NCBI GenBank assembly: GCA_023459915.1
Contig: JAEWSN010000195.1
Span: 1-15,153 of the forward strand
DNA: 15,153 nucleotides
Direction of reading: 5' to 3'
Source: Bacillota bacterium
GTDB taxonomy: Bacteria > Bacillota > Clostridia > DSM-8532
Under the pieces are notes generated by a model. The model ran no database searches and had not been told where the DNA came from. It saw nothing but the letters and a program-made list of their open reading frames with translations. Both the position numbers and the translations under genes were made by a program. Shown piece after piece: positions 7,204 through 13,603 of the stretch. Position 1 is the first letter of the stretch. Each line of letters begins with the position of its first letter.

Positions 7204-8150
7204 AATCTAAGCGGAACAGACTGACCGATCGGCTGTTGGTGAAAACCCTCCTGGATACCTCGGAGGACATCCTGTATTTCAAGGACGTGGCGTCCCGGTT
7301 TATCAGAAACAGCCGGTCCCATGCCGCCATATACGGCGTTTCGGATCCGGAAAGCCTGTACGGGAAAACCGATGGGGACTTCTCTCCGGAATCGTTTGCG
7401 CGGGCTTCCCGTGAGCATGAACTGACCATCATGCGTACCGGCGAACCCCAGCTCAACCGGCTGGAGCACATGGTGGAGGCGGATGGCACGGACCGCTGGT
7501 TCAGCGCGTCCAAATACCCCCTGCGTGACGAGCAGGGCACCGTCATCGGCGTATGGGGCATATCCCGCGAGATCACGGAGATGAAGCGCGCCCAGAATGA
7601 ACTCACCCGCCTCAACAAGGAGCTCGAGGAAGCCAACGCGCGGCTTGAGCAGCTCTCCATTCGGGACGAGTTGTCCGGACTTTACAATCACCGGTATTTC
7701 TATGAAGTCCTGCAACGGGAGTCCGACTTGGTGATCCGGCGCAGGCGTTCGGGGACCGATTCGGCGATGTCGCTGATACTGCTGGACATCGACGGCTTCA
7801 AGGGCATCAACGACCAATACGGCCACCTGACCGGGGATGTGGCCATCCGGCACGTGGCAAGGCTGCTGGCGGACAATGCCAGGGCCACGGACATCTGTTG
7901 CCGTCATGGCGGGGATGAGTTTTCCCTGATTCTGCCGGACACCCCGCTGGCGGACGGGCTGGAACTGGCGGAGCGTTTGCGGCAGCGGGTGGTGGCCAGT
8001 CCGCTGACGCTTTCCTCGGGGCCGTTGCGGCTGAGCGTCAGTGTGGGCGTGACGTCGCACATGCAGGAGCAGACGGCTCAGGAACTGTTCCATGCGGCGG
8101 ATCAGCGGCTGTACCTGTCCAAGAATGAAGGACGGAACCGGGTCAGCTGA
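7200..8150 (+). CDS. PAS-GGDEF diguanylate cyclase
   Basis: Soluble-looking diguanylate cyclase of 316 residues (2 GTP to c-di-GMP). The start ATG overlaps the preceding stop codon as ATGA, and an AAGGGG site lies a few nt upstream, so translation is probably coupled to the GGDEF-EAL gene. A PAS domain occupies about 12-130, with the typical DILYFKD...SRFIRNS entry, GKTDGDF and VIGVWGISREITEMKR exit. A heptad-like helix (about 128-155) links it to GGDEF, as in dimerising sensor cyclases. The signature GGDEF is at 237-241, and RATD (228-231) gives the RxxD product-inhibition site at the same five-residue distance as in PleD. There is no transmembrane segment, so the PAS ligand would be cytoplasmic; it is unknown. 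The protein likely opposes the upstream phosphodiesterase. The gene ends 19 nt from the convergent transporter gene. Confidence 0.93.
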   Translation: MKSKRNRLTDRLLVKTLLDTSEDILYFKDVASRFIRNSRSHAAIYGVSDPESLYGKTDGDFSPESFARASREHELTIMRTGEPQLNRLEHMVEADGTDRWFSASKYPLRDEQGTVIGVWGISREITEMKRAQNELTRLNKELEEANARLEQLSIRDELSGLYNHRYFYEVLQRESDLVIRRRRSGTDSAMSLILLDIDGFKGINDQYGHLTGDVAIRHVARLLADNARATDICCRHGGDEFSLILPDTPLADGLELAERLRQRVVASPLTLSSGPLRLSVSVGVTSHMQEQTAQELFHAADQRLYLSKNEGRNRVS

Positions 8151-8169
8151 AACGGACGCGGTGTGGAGA

Positions 8170-9132
8170 CTACAGCGGGAAAAGCAGGGCGGCGGCATAG
8201 ATGACGCCAATGAGGGTGACGCTGCCGCACAAGGTGGAAAGGATGACCACCTGCGTGGCGAAGTCCGGGTGGTTCTCCGTCTCCACCGCAATCAGGGCGC
8301 TGTTGACGGCCGTCGGAACCGCGCTCGAAATCAGCAGGGTCTGCGCGACCACACCCTTGAGCCCAAACAGGAAAATGAACAGCAGTGCCAGTGCCGGTCC
8401 GCCGATCAGTCGCATGAAGACCGCAAGCCATGCGTCCGGGTTGTTGAACCGGAACTTTGTTTTTGCCAGCTGGATGCCCAGAATGGTGAGCGCCACCGGC
8501 ACCAGCGCGCCTTTGAGGTAGGTGATGGCCGGCCAGATGGGAAGCGTGGTAAAATCGAAAGGGATCAGCTTGAGCAGGAAGGCCAGTGTGACGGTGTAGA
8601 TGGCCGGCATTTTCAGGACATTCATCACGGCATCCTTCCAGTGCAGGCTGGCCCGTCCGGCGTTGAAGAACCCCAGCGTGTTGATGGAGACATTCTGTAC
8701 CACCAGCACCATGATCTGTGTGGTCAGCGCGATGCCGAGATACGGGGTCTGTCCCTCGACCAGAAAGGGGCCGGTGCTGAAAACCAATGTGACCAGCGGA
8801 ATGCCGATGTTGCCGGAATTGTAGAACATCACGGCGTTTTGGAAGGCGTTTCCCATGCCGTTTTCGAACTTGCGCAGGCGTGACACGGCAAGCCCGGCCA
8901 GCATGTTGATGCCAAGGATCATCAACGCGATGAACAGGGCCTTGAGGGCATCCACGCCAATGTCTGTTTCATACAGGTTGGCAAAGGTGAATGCCGGAAC
9001 CAGCAGATAGAAATTGAGCTTGTTGAGGGTGCCGCTGTCGAGCGGGAATTTTCGGCTCAACAGATACCCGAGCGAAACCAGAATGAAAATGGGGAGTATG
9101 TTCCTGATGAAAATCTGTAACACAATCTGCAT
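8170..9132 (-). CDS. Auxin efflux carrier (AEC) family transporter
   Basis: Integral membrane permease of the AEC family. Bacterial members are often annotated as malate or malonate permeases, but substrates are mostly unknown. The 320-residue protein starts at the ATG at 9132 with AAGGA eight nt upstream; the frame stays open further upstream but that translation is low-complexity and untypical. About ten hydrophobic helices are arranged as two halves. Family hallmarks include the hydrophobic N-terminus entering SLGYLLSRK, an NSGNIGIPL motif after the third or fourth helix, and ISSAVPTAVNS with nearby acidic residues in the second half, which correspond to the helix-break regions. The gene is convergent with the c-di-GMP operon and divergent from the EndoU cassette; its ATG overlaps the candidate EndoU ATG on the other strand. 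Family assignment is firm, substrate open. Confidence 0.9.
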   Translation of the reverse strand: MQIVLQIFIRNILPIFILVSLGYLLSRKFPLDSGTLNKLNFYLLVPAFTFANLYETDIGVDALKALFIALMILGINMLAGLAVSRLRKFENGMGNAFQNAVMFYNSGNIGIPLVTLVFSTGPFLVEGQTPYLGIALTTQIMVLVVQNVSINTLGFFNAGRASLHWKDAVMNVLKMPAIYTVTLAFLLKLIPFDFTTLPIWPAITYLKGALVPVALTILGIQLAKTKFRFNNPDAWLAVFMRLIGGPALALLFIFLFGLKGVVAQTLLISSAVPTAVNSALIAVETENHPDFATQVVILSTLCGSVTLIGVIYAAALLFPL

Positions 9133-9838
9133 GTTGAAGGTCCTTCCCGTCCGATGTCGACGTGTTCCGAGGGAACACCTCCCCATCATACCGCAAGATG
9201 GCGCGCGACGGAAGCGATTATCGATAATCAATGTCATCGGGCTCGTGCTGGCCATGCTGTTGCTGGTGACCGGCGCCGCCGGTTGTTCCGGAGAGGTGGC
9301 CGGGGCCGTGCTCGACGCCGCGCTGGAGCAGATGGCCTCCGCGGAGGCATCCCAGGCGTCGCAGCCGGCCGATCTGCCTTCCGCGCCTTCGGACGCCTCC
9401 GCCCAGTCGGAGCCTGTGGAAATTGCGGATCTGGAATCGCTGCACGATCCGGAGATCTTTACGTGGAACGCCCTGGAGCACATTTTCTCAGGCTCGGTCA
9501 ATGCGCGCGGCGTGGCCAGCGGCTATCATTCCGAGGCCTGGCCGCCCGCCCGGGGCGAGGTCGTCGAGGGCACGCGGACCGAACCGGATGACAACGGCGT
9601 CTATGAGGGGCAGGTTCGCGTGGATGGAAAGGACAAGGCGGGCAACCGTGGATACTCCAGCTTCTATCCGCAGGACATGCCGGTTCCCGACGTGGTGGCG
9701 GCCATCCGGGAAGCCCATGCGTCCCGGGTGTTTGTCAACGGCAACACCTGGCGGGGCGAGGGCGGCGGTCTCACCATTCTGATGTACCTGGACGACAACG
9801 ATCGCATCATTTCGGCATTTCCCGAGTATGGAGGGTAA
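9131..9838 (+). CDS. Exported (probable lipoprotein) EndoU-family nuclease, start uncertain
   Basis: Predicted surface or secreted RNase of the bacterial EndoU family, known as the toxin tip of some CDI and other polymorphic toxins that cleave tRNA or other RNA. Counted from the ATG at 9131 (235 residues), a basic stretch ARRKR (25-29) and a hydrophobic core end in VTGAAGC with Cys52, a plausible lipobox. An Ala/Ser/Pro/Glu-rich linker (about 55-105) leads to EndoU (about 112-235). Two His in EHIFSG and SGYHSE (117 and 133) match the family's catalytic pair. GVYEGQV, STF-like SSFYPQDMP, NGNTWRG and a closing TILMYL...ISAFP segment are also typical. The start is weak: no SD precedes 9131, the codon overlaps the AEC start on the other strand, and no better in-frame start precedes the signal peptide. 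A rare start codon or an N-terminal defect is possible. The putative immunity gene follows after one base. Confidence 0.75.
   Translation: MLKVLPVRCRRVPREHLPIIPQDGARRKRLSIINVIGLVLAMLLLVTGAAGCSGEVAGAVLDAALEQMASAEASQASQPADLPSAPSDASAQSEPVEIADLESLHDPEIFTWNALEHIFSGSVNARGVASGYHSEAWPPARGEVVEGTRTEPDDNGVYEGQVRVDGKDKAGNRGYSSFYPQDMPVPDVVAAIREAHASRVFVNGNTWRGEGGGLTILMYLDDNDRIISAFPEYGG
9185..9190 (-). promoter_or_regulatory. Candidate -10 element for the AEC transporter
   Basis: The minus strand reads TATGAT here (5 of 6 consensus), inside GGTATGATGGG, an 11-mer also found at the trkA -10. The hexamer at -35 spacing (TTCCGT) is poor, so an activator might be needed. Expected start near 9178, with a leader of about 45 nt to the ATG at 9132. 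Confidence 0.4.
9216..9229. promoter_or_regulatory. Perfect 14-bp palindrome, candidate operator
   Basis: GATTATCGATAATC is a perfect palindrome in a locally AT-rich patch. Its centre lies about 44 bp upstream of the predicted AEC transcription start, a usual site for an activator such as a LysR-type regulator. It is also inside, or just before, the signal-peptide codons of the EndoU gene. The order of half-sites (ATTATC then GATAAT) is not that of a Fur box. The cognate regulator is not in the window. Confidence 0.45.
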
Positions 9839-9839
9839 C

Positions 9840-10187
9840 ATGGGCATCCATTGGCAGGTTTTCTGGCAGCAGACACGAACGGGCGTTTGTCCGGTATTCC
9901 GGTTCGACGAGGCGCACACGCTGCTCGGCACCTTTCTTGCGGCGGATGTCCAGCGCCAACCGGCCCGGTTCCGGCAGGCGCTTCATCATGTGATGCAGGG
10001 CGGGCAGGCAGATGACAGCACAACCGGCAATGTGTGCACCGTCATGATGGGCAGGGAGCGGGTGGTGGTCCTGGATGCCCTGGCCATGGATGGCATCGGC
10101 AAGGCATGCGCGCTGCCGTCCAACGTGTTCCTTGCCATGCTGGACGCATGGGAGGAGGCCTGGCGGCAGGCGGGAGAGGTCACATGA
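9840..10187 (+). CDS. Putative EndoU immunity protein
   Basis: Unrecognised 115-residue protein. ATG at 9840 is chosen because GGAGGG (9830-9835), lying across the EndoU stop, is placed right for it; an in-frame ATG at 9828 is less well served. There is no signal peptide or membrane segment, so it should be cytoplasmic. The sequence is mixed alpha/beta in look, starting with an aromatic-rich strand (HWQVFW) and ending in an acidic, Trp-containing helix (LDAWEEAWRQ). Its position one base after the nuclease gene, its size and its cytoplasmic nature fit the immunity proteins that pair with polymorphic toxins. This function is inferred from context only; I could not assign it to a named immunity family. 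Its stop overlaps the next start (ATGA). Confidence 0.6.
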   Translation: MGIHWQVFWQQTRTGVCPVFRFDEAHTLLGTFLAADVQRQPARFRQALHHVMQGGQADDSTTGNVCTVMMGRERVVVLDALAMDGIGKACALPSNVFLAMLDAWEEAWRQAGEVT

Positions 10188-11326
10188 ATGGAATGGGGCG
10201 TTCTCCTGCCGGTTCGGGCACCCGCCAGAGGGTCCGCGTGCTGGGTGTCCTGATGCTGTTGCTGCTGTGCGGGGTTGCCTGTGTGGCGTGTGCCGGCCCT
10301 GCCGCGACGCGGGCCGCCGGGGCGGAGGCGGTGCCGCTGCCGGATGGCTGGCAGGTCTATCTGCCCGAACTTGAGTTTTCCACCGTGGCCGTGGCCGGGG
10401 AGCATTTGCTGGCCGGCGGCCTGCATGGCCTGTATGGATATGGCGCGGCGGCAGACCGTTGGACAGCGCTGGAAGCGGTGGACGGCGCCTTTCATCTGGT
10501 CAAGGCAATCGCCCGGGATCATGCCGGCAATGTGTGGATAGGCCACGACAAGGGACTGTCCTGCCTGCCGGCCGCGGCCGTCGGCACCGCGCCCGACATG
10601 ACGCAATGCCGGCTGCTGGCGGAGGTGGCGGGCAAACGGGTGTCTTCTGTCAACACATTGTGTGTGGCATCGGATGGAACGGTTTATGCCGGAACCTTTC
10701 AGGGCGCTGTATCGCTTTCTCCGGAGGCCGTTGACGGCTGGCTGGCAACCGGAGACACGTGCGCCATGGCCTGGATGGGGCCGGCCGAAGGGCTGATCAA
10801 CGACATGGTGAACGTGATTTTCGAGGACAGCCGCGGGTACCTGTGGTTCGGAGCCTACATTGCCAGAGGCGGCGGTGTGGCCTGCCTGCGGGAGGGGACA
10901 GTACAGCATTTCAACCATGAAAACGGATTGGTGGACGATTATGTGACCACCATCGCCGAGGACGCCGACGGTGCGATCTGGGTGGGTTCGGGGGTCTACA
11001 CCTCGGGCGGGGCGGCACGGTTTGTCCACGATGCCGACGGCTACCGCCCGGGCGGACAGCGGCGGCTCGCCGATGGCCTCGCGGGCGACAAGGTGCGCCA
11101 CCTCTTTGCCGACGATCAGAACCGGTTGTGGTTTTGCTCGGAATACGACGGGATTGCCATTTTCGACGGGACCGGGGCGCGGACGGCGTTGCTGACCGAA
11201 GCGGACGGCCTGCCGGACAATGAGGTCAAGCAGGTGGCGCGGGCGCCGGACGCGTCCCTGTGGCTCGCCTGCCGACGCGGCCTGCTGCGCATTTCCCGGG
11301 AGGCCGCCCTGCGCGTCGGCGCGTGA
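10184..11326 (+). CDS. Exported seven-bladed beta-propeller (Reg_prop repeats)
   Basis: Secreted or lipid-anchored protein of 380 residues made almost wholly of two-component-regulator propeller repeats. ATG at 10184 overlaps the upstream stop (ATGA) and has GGGAG seven nt before it. Residues 13-45 form a signal peptide: Arg-rich start, Leu core, then a Cys-rich end (CGVACVACAG) allowing a lipoprotein, though the lipobox is not canonical. Seven repeats follow at about 68-85, 108-128, 160-178, 210-235, 254-281, 305-328 and 347-371. Each follows the pattern V..i..D..G.lWigt..Gl.rf, often introduced by a GL..d.V phrase. Seven blades make a closed propeller. In known proteins these repeats form the extracellular sensor of hybrid kinases or GGDEF proteins; no transmitter or output domain follows here. 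A binding or scaffold role outside the cell is inferred; its link to the EndoU pair rests on operon structure. Confidence 0.82.
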   Translation: MNGMGRSPAGSGTRQRVRVLGVLMLLLLCGVACVACAGPAATRAAGAEAVPLPDGWQVYLPELEFSTVAVAGEHLLAGGLHGLYGYGAAADRWTALEAVDGAFHLVKAIARDHAGNVWIGHDKGLSCLPAAAVGTAPDMTQCRLLAEVAGKRVSSVNTLCVASDGTVYAGTFQGAVSLSPEAVDGWLATGDTCAMAWMGPAEGLINDMVNVIFEDSRGYLWFGAYIARGGGVACLREGTVQHFNHENGLVDDYVTTIAEDADGAIWVGSGVYTSGGAARFVHDADGYRPGGQRRLADGLAGDKVRHLFADDQNRLWFCSEYDGIAIFDGTGARTALLTEADGLPDNEVKQVARAPDASLWLACRRGLLRISREAALRVGA

Positions 11327-11332
11327 TTTCTG

Positions 11333-11361
11333 TTGTGCGGTCCAGGCAATCGTGGTACATT
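11333..11361 (+). promoter_or_regulatory. Candidate extended -10 promoter for the small-protein gene
   Basis: TTGTGC (11333-11338), a 17-nt spacer, and TACATT (11356-11361) preceded by TGG, giving an extended -10. It lies just after the propeller stop and would start transcription near 11368, ahead of the two hairpins and the small gene. Confidence 0.4.
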
Positions 11362-11379
11362 GATCATGTGCCGAAAACG

Positions 11380-11424
11380 TGCAGCATCCGTGCTGCAGCG
11401 GCAGAATCAAGGGGCGGACGCCCC
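11380..11424 (+). other. Two hairpins in the leader of the small-protein gene
   Basis: TGCAGCA (11380-11386) and TGCTGCA (11391-11397) form a perfect 7-bp stem with a TCCG loop. GGGGC (11411-11415) and GCCCC (11420-11424) form a 5-bp stem with a GGAC loop. The second ends 6 nt before the AAAGG site of the small gene. They could be a structured 5' leader or a terminator for the propeller operon; no T-run follows either, which speaks against an intrinsic terminator. Confidence 0.4.
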
Positions 11425-11440
11425 CATCGGAAAGGCGGCG

Positions 11441-11584
11441 ATGGCCATGGCAAACCGGGACATCAAAAAGGAAGTCAAAAAGAAGAAGAAGGCGGACGCT
11501 ACCTCCATCAGCTCATCCAAACCGCTGCAAAGCGTTGTCACGCAGCCCGAGGTGATCGGCAAGGGCAAAAAGACCCGGGAGTAG
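11441..11584 (+). CDS. Lysine-rich small protein (47 aa), function unknown
   Basis: Very basic small protein: after MAMANRDIK comes a Lys cluster (KKEVKKKKK), a Ser/Thr-rich middle, then QPEVIGKGKKTRE. The ATG at 11441 has AAAGG five nt upstream; an ATG two codons later (11447) is the alternative. The frame stays open back to 11333 but that stretch has no SD. I recall short bacterial proteins of the same plan (Lys cluster, short linker, PEVI followed by Lys), which supports a real gene, but I cannot name a family. With no hydrophobic segment it is likely cytoplasmic, and its charge suggests contact with nucleic acid or ribosomes. It has its own candidate promoter and leader, and is separate from both neighbouring operons. 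Confidence 0.6.
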   Translation: MAMANRDIKKEVKKKKKADATSISSSKPLQSVVTQPEVIGKGKKTRE

Positions 11585-11773
11585 TTGCGCGAAGGGGCGT
11601 CATTCCGGAATTTCATCTGCAAGGGATCTTGGGCGCGGGGAAACCGGCGCCGGGCCGAGGGGGCAACTGATTGTATTGCATAAAATAAAATTGCTGTATG
11701 CTGTTTAGGGATTTGACCGGTTTGGTAAAAACAAGTTGAACAGCAAACAATTTCCCCCGTGATGGAGGTTGCG
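11585..11773 (+). promoter_or_regulatory. Intergenic region upstream of the fatty acid kinase operon
   Basis: This 189-bp stretch holds two perfect 10-bp palindromes, ATTCCGGAAT (11602-11611) and CCGGCGCCGG (11644-11653), then an abrupt AT-rich island (11671-11707) where a promoter is expected. Candidate elements are TTGCAT (11676-11681) and TATGCT (11697-11702), but the 15-nt spacing is short. TTGACC (11713-11718) has no good -10. GCATA (11678-11682) and TATGC (11697-11701) form an inverted repeat around the island. GGAGG (11764-11768) is the SD of the next gene. Confidence 0.35.
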
Positions 11774-13603
11774 ATGCAACGGAATGCAGTTCCCGATTCG
11801 ACCGGTTCCAGTTATTTGGATGGCGCGCGCCTGTACGATTTCATGGTCTCCGGCGCTGGCAATGTCATCCTCAATGAGAGAAACCTCAACCGCATCAATG
11901 TGTTTCCCGTTCCCGACGGCGATACCGGCACCAACTTGGCACTGACCCTGCGCACCGTCATCACCAAGGCGAGGCGTGAGCTGGGTGTGGGACACACCAT
12001 GGATTCCATTTCCCGGGCTGCCGTGGAGAATGCATACGGCAACTCCGGGATGATTTTTGCCCAGTTTCTGCACGGGTTTGCCGAAGCGGTCCGGGGCAAG
12101 GACACCCTCAGCCTGCAGGAGTTTGCGGATTCCTCCGAGGTTGCGGTGCATCATGCCTACAAGGCGGTGGCCGAGCCGCAGGAGGGAACCATTCTCACCG
12201 TGATGCGCGCGTGGGCGGAATCCCTGCGCCATTCGCTCGACGGCGTCGCCCTGGATGTCTGGCTGGAGCAATCCGTCAGCAGGGCCAGGGAGATGGTGGA
12301 GCAGACCCGCACCATGATGAAGGTGTTCCGTGAACGCAATGTTGTGGATTCCGGAGCCAAGGGATTCCTGTTGTTCCTCGAGGGCATGCTGGCCCAGGCC
12401 AGACACGGCGGCGAGGCTTCCGCCATTCTTGCCAAAAGCCTTGTGGAGGAGGCCGAGCCGGAACCTGTTCCGTTGGAACCGCCGACGTTCCGGTTCTGTT
12501 CCCAGTTTACCGTGCAGGTGGCACCGGATTTTGAGGAGGACGCGCTCAAGCAGGCGCTCGCGCCACTTGGCGATTCTCTGGTCATCACGGGAGAGGCGCC
12601 GCTGGTGCATCTTCATATGCACACCAGCGAGCCGCAGTCGGTGATGGCGCGATTGTTGGATCAGGGCCAGGTGGTTTCCCACAAGGCGGACGACATGGCC
12701 CTGCAACAGGACATCGTGCACAACCGCCGGCACAGCATCGGCATTGTCACCGATTCCATCGCGGATCTGCCGGCAGATGTGCTCCGTGACGGGCAGGTCG
12801 CCGTCATTCCCATCCACGTCATCCACGATGGCACCGCGTATCTCGACAAGGTGACCATGACACCGGATCGTTTCTTCAGCGATGTGGACACACTGGCATT
12901 GAATCCAACCAGCGCGCAGCCCACCATTTCAACCATCGAGCGGGTCTTCTCCTTCATGCTGGCGCATTATGACGAGGTCGTGGGGGTGTTTGTTTCCGGA
13001 AAAATGAGCGGCGTGGTGCGAAACGCCACGCCCATCGCCGAGCGCCTGTCCGTGGACGGCAAGCGCATCCGCGTCGTGGACTCCCGGTTGAACTCCGGCG
13101 CCGAGGGGCTGGCGGTACGCGAAGCCATCCGGCTTGTGGCCTCCGGACACACCCTTGACGAGGTGGTGGACGGGGTGACGCGGTTCGCGTCGCGCAGCCG
13201 CATCCTGGTCAGTGTCGCCACCCTGCGCTACATGCTCAAGGGAGGCCGGGTGCCCAAGGCACAGGGGGCCATCCTGGCGCTGCTGAATCTCAAGCCGGTG
13301 GTGTCCATCGATGCCGAGGGCAAGGGCAATGTGTGGGCCAAAACCTTCACCCGCGGGCAGGCCCATGGGAAAATCCTGCGGCAGCTCCGGCATGACAAGG
13401 AGAAATTCGGGATTGAGACCTATGGTCTGGTCTATGCGGACGATGAAGCGGCCATGACGCCTTTCCGCCGTCAGGTGGAGGCGATCGTGGGCGGGCCGCC
13501 CGCCTTCGTGGAACCCATCTCTTCGGTGGTGGCGCTCAACGCGGGGCGTGGGGCCTACGCCCTGGCATACACAACAAAAGCGGAAGGAGCCTCCCATGCC
13601 TGA
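11774..13603 (+). CDS. FakA-FakB-type fusion: DAK2 kinase domain joined to DegV fatty-acid-binding domain
   Basis: Predicted fatty acid kinase that phosphorylates an acyl chain held by its own DegV domain, for entry into phospholipid synthesis. ATG at 11774 (609 residues) has GGAGG five nt upstream; GTG 11759 and ATG 11762 lack this. The DAK2/DhaL-like ATP domain (about 10-210) shows FPVPDGDTGTN with Asp48 and Asp50, AYGNSGMI, EPQEGTILTV and VVDSGAKGF. A FakA-like middle domain (about 240-310) carries GDSLVITG and HLHMHTSEP. The DegV/EDD domain (321-600) shows GIVTDS, PTSAQPTIS, VSGKMSG and LKGGRVPKAQGA...NLKPVVS. In the best-studied system FakA and FakB are separate proteins and FakA has another C-terminal domain; here DegV replaces it. 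The gene heads an operon, overlapping the next by 8 nt. The architecture is clear; the fatty acid kinase role is inferred from both halves. Confidence 0.9.
   Translation: MQRNAVPDSTGSSYLDGARLYDFMVSGAGNVILNERNLNRINVFPVPDGDTGTNLALTLRTVITKARRELGVGHTMDSISRAAVENAYGNSGMIFAQFLHGFAEAVRGKDTLSLQEFADSSEVAVHHAYKAVAEPQEGTILTVMRAWAESLRHSLDGVALDVWLEQSVSRAREMVEQTRTMMKVFRERNVVDSGAKGFLLFLEGMLAQARHGGEASAILAKSLVEEAEPEPVPLEPPTFRFCSQFTVQVAPDFEEDALKQALAPLGDSLVITGEAPLVHLHMHTSEPQSVMARLLDQGQVVSHKADDMALQQDIVHNRRHSIGIVTDSIADLPADVLRDGQVAVIPIHVIHDGTAYLDKVTMTPDRFFSDVDTLALNPTSAQPTISTIERVFSFMLAHYDEVVGVFVSGKMSGVVRNATPIAERLSVDGKRIRVVDSRLNSGAEGLAVREAIRLVASGHTLDEVVDGVTRFASRSRILVSVATLRYMLKGGRVPKAQGAILALLNLKPVVSIDAEGKGNVWAKTFTRGQAHGKILRQLRHDKEKFGIETYGLVYADDEAAMTPFRRQVEAIVGGPPAFVEPISSVVALNAGRGAYALAYTTKAEGASHA

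Noticed and set aside
9216..9229. Fur or PerR box
   Set aside because: The half-sites are in the order ATTATC-GATAAT, not the GATAAT-GATAAT-x-ATTATC arrangement of Fur, and no iron gene is nearby.
11312..11323. CGCG-TCGG-CGCG hairpin at the end of the propeller gene as terminator
   Set aside because: Only a 4-bp stem overlapping the stop codon, with a poor T-run; too weak to call.
10184..11326. Fragment of a hybrid sensor kinase
   Set aside because: The protein has its own SD, signal peptide, seven full repeats and a clean stop; no kinase remnants follow in any frame.
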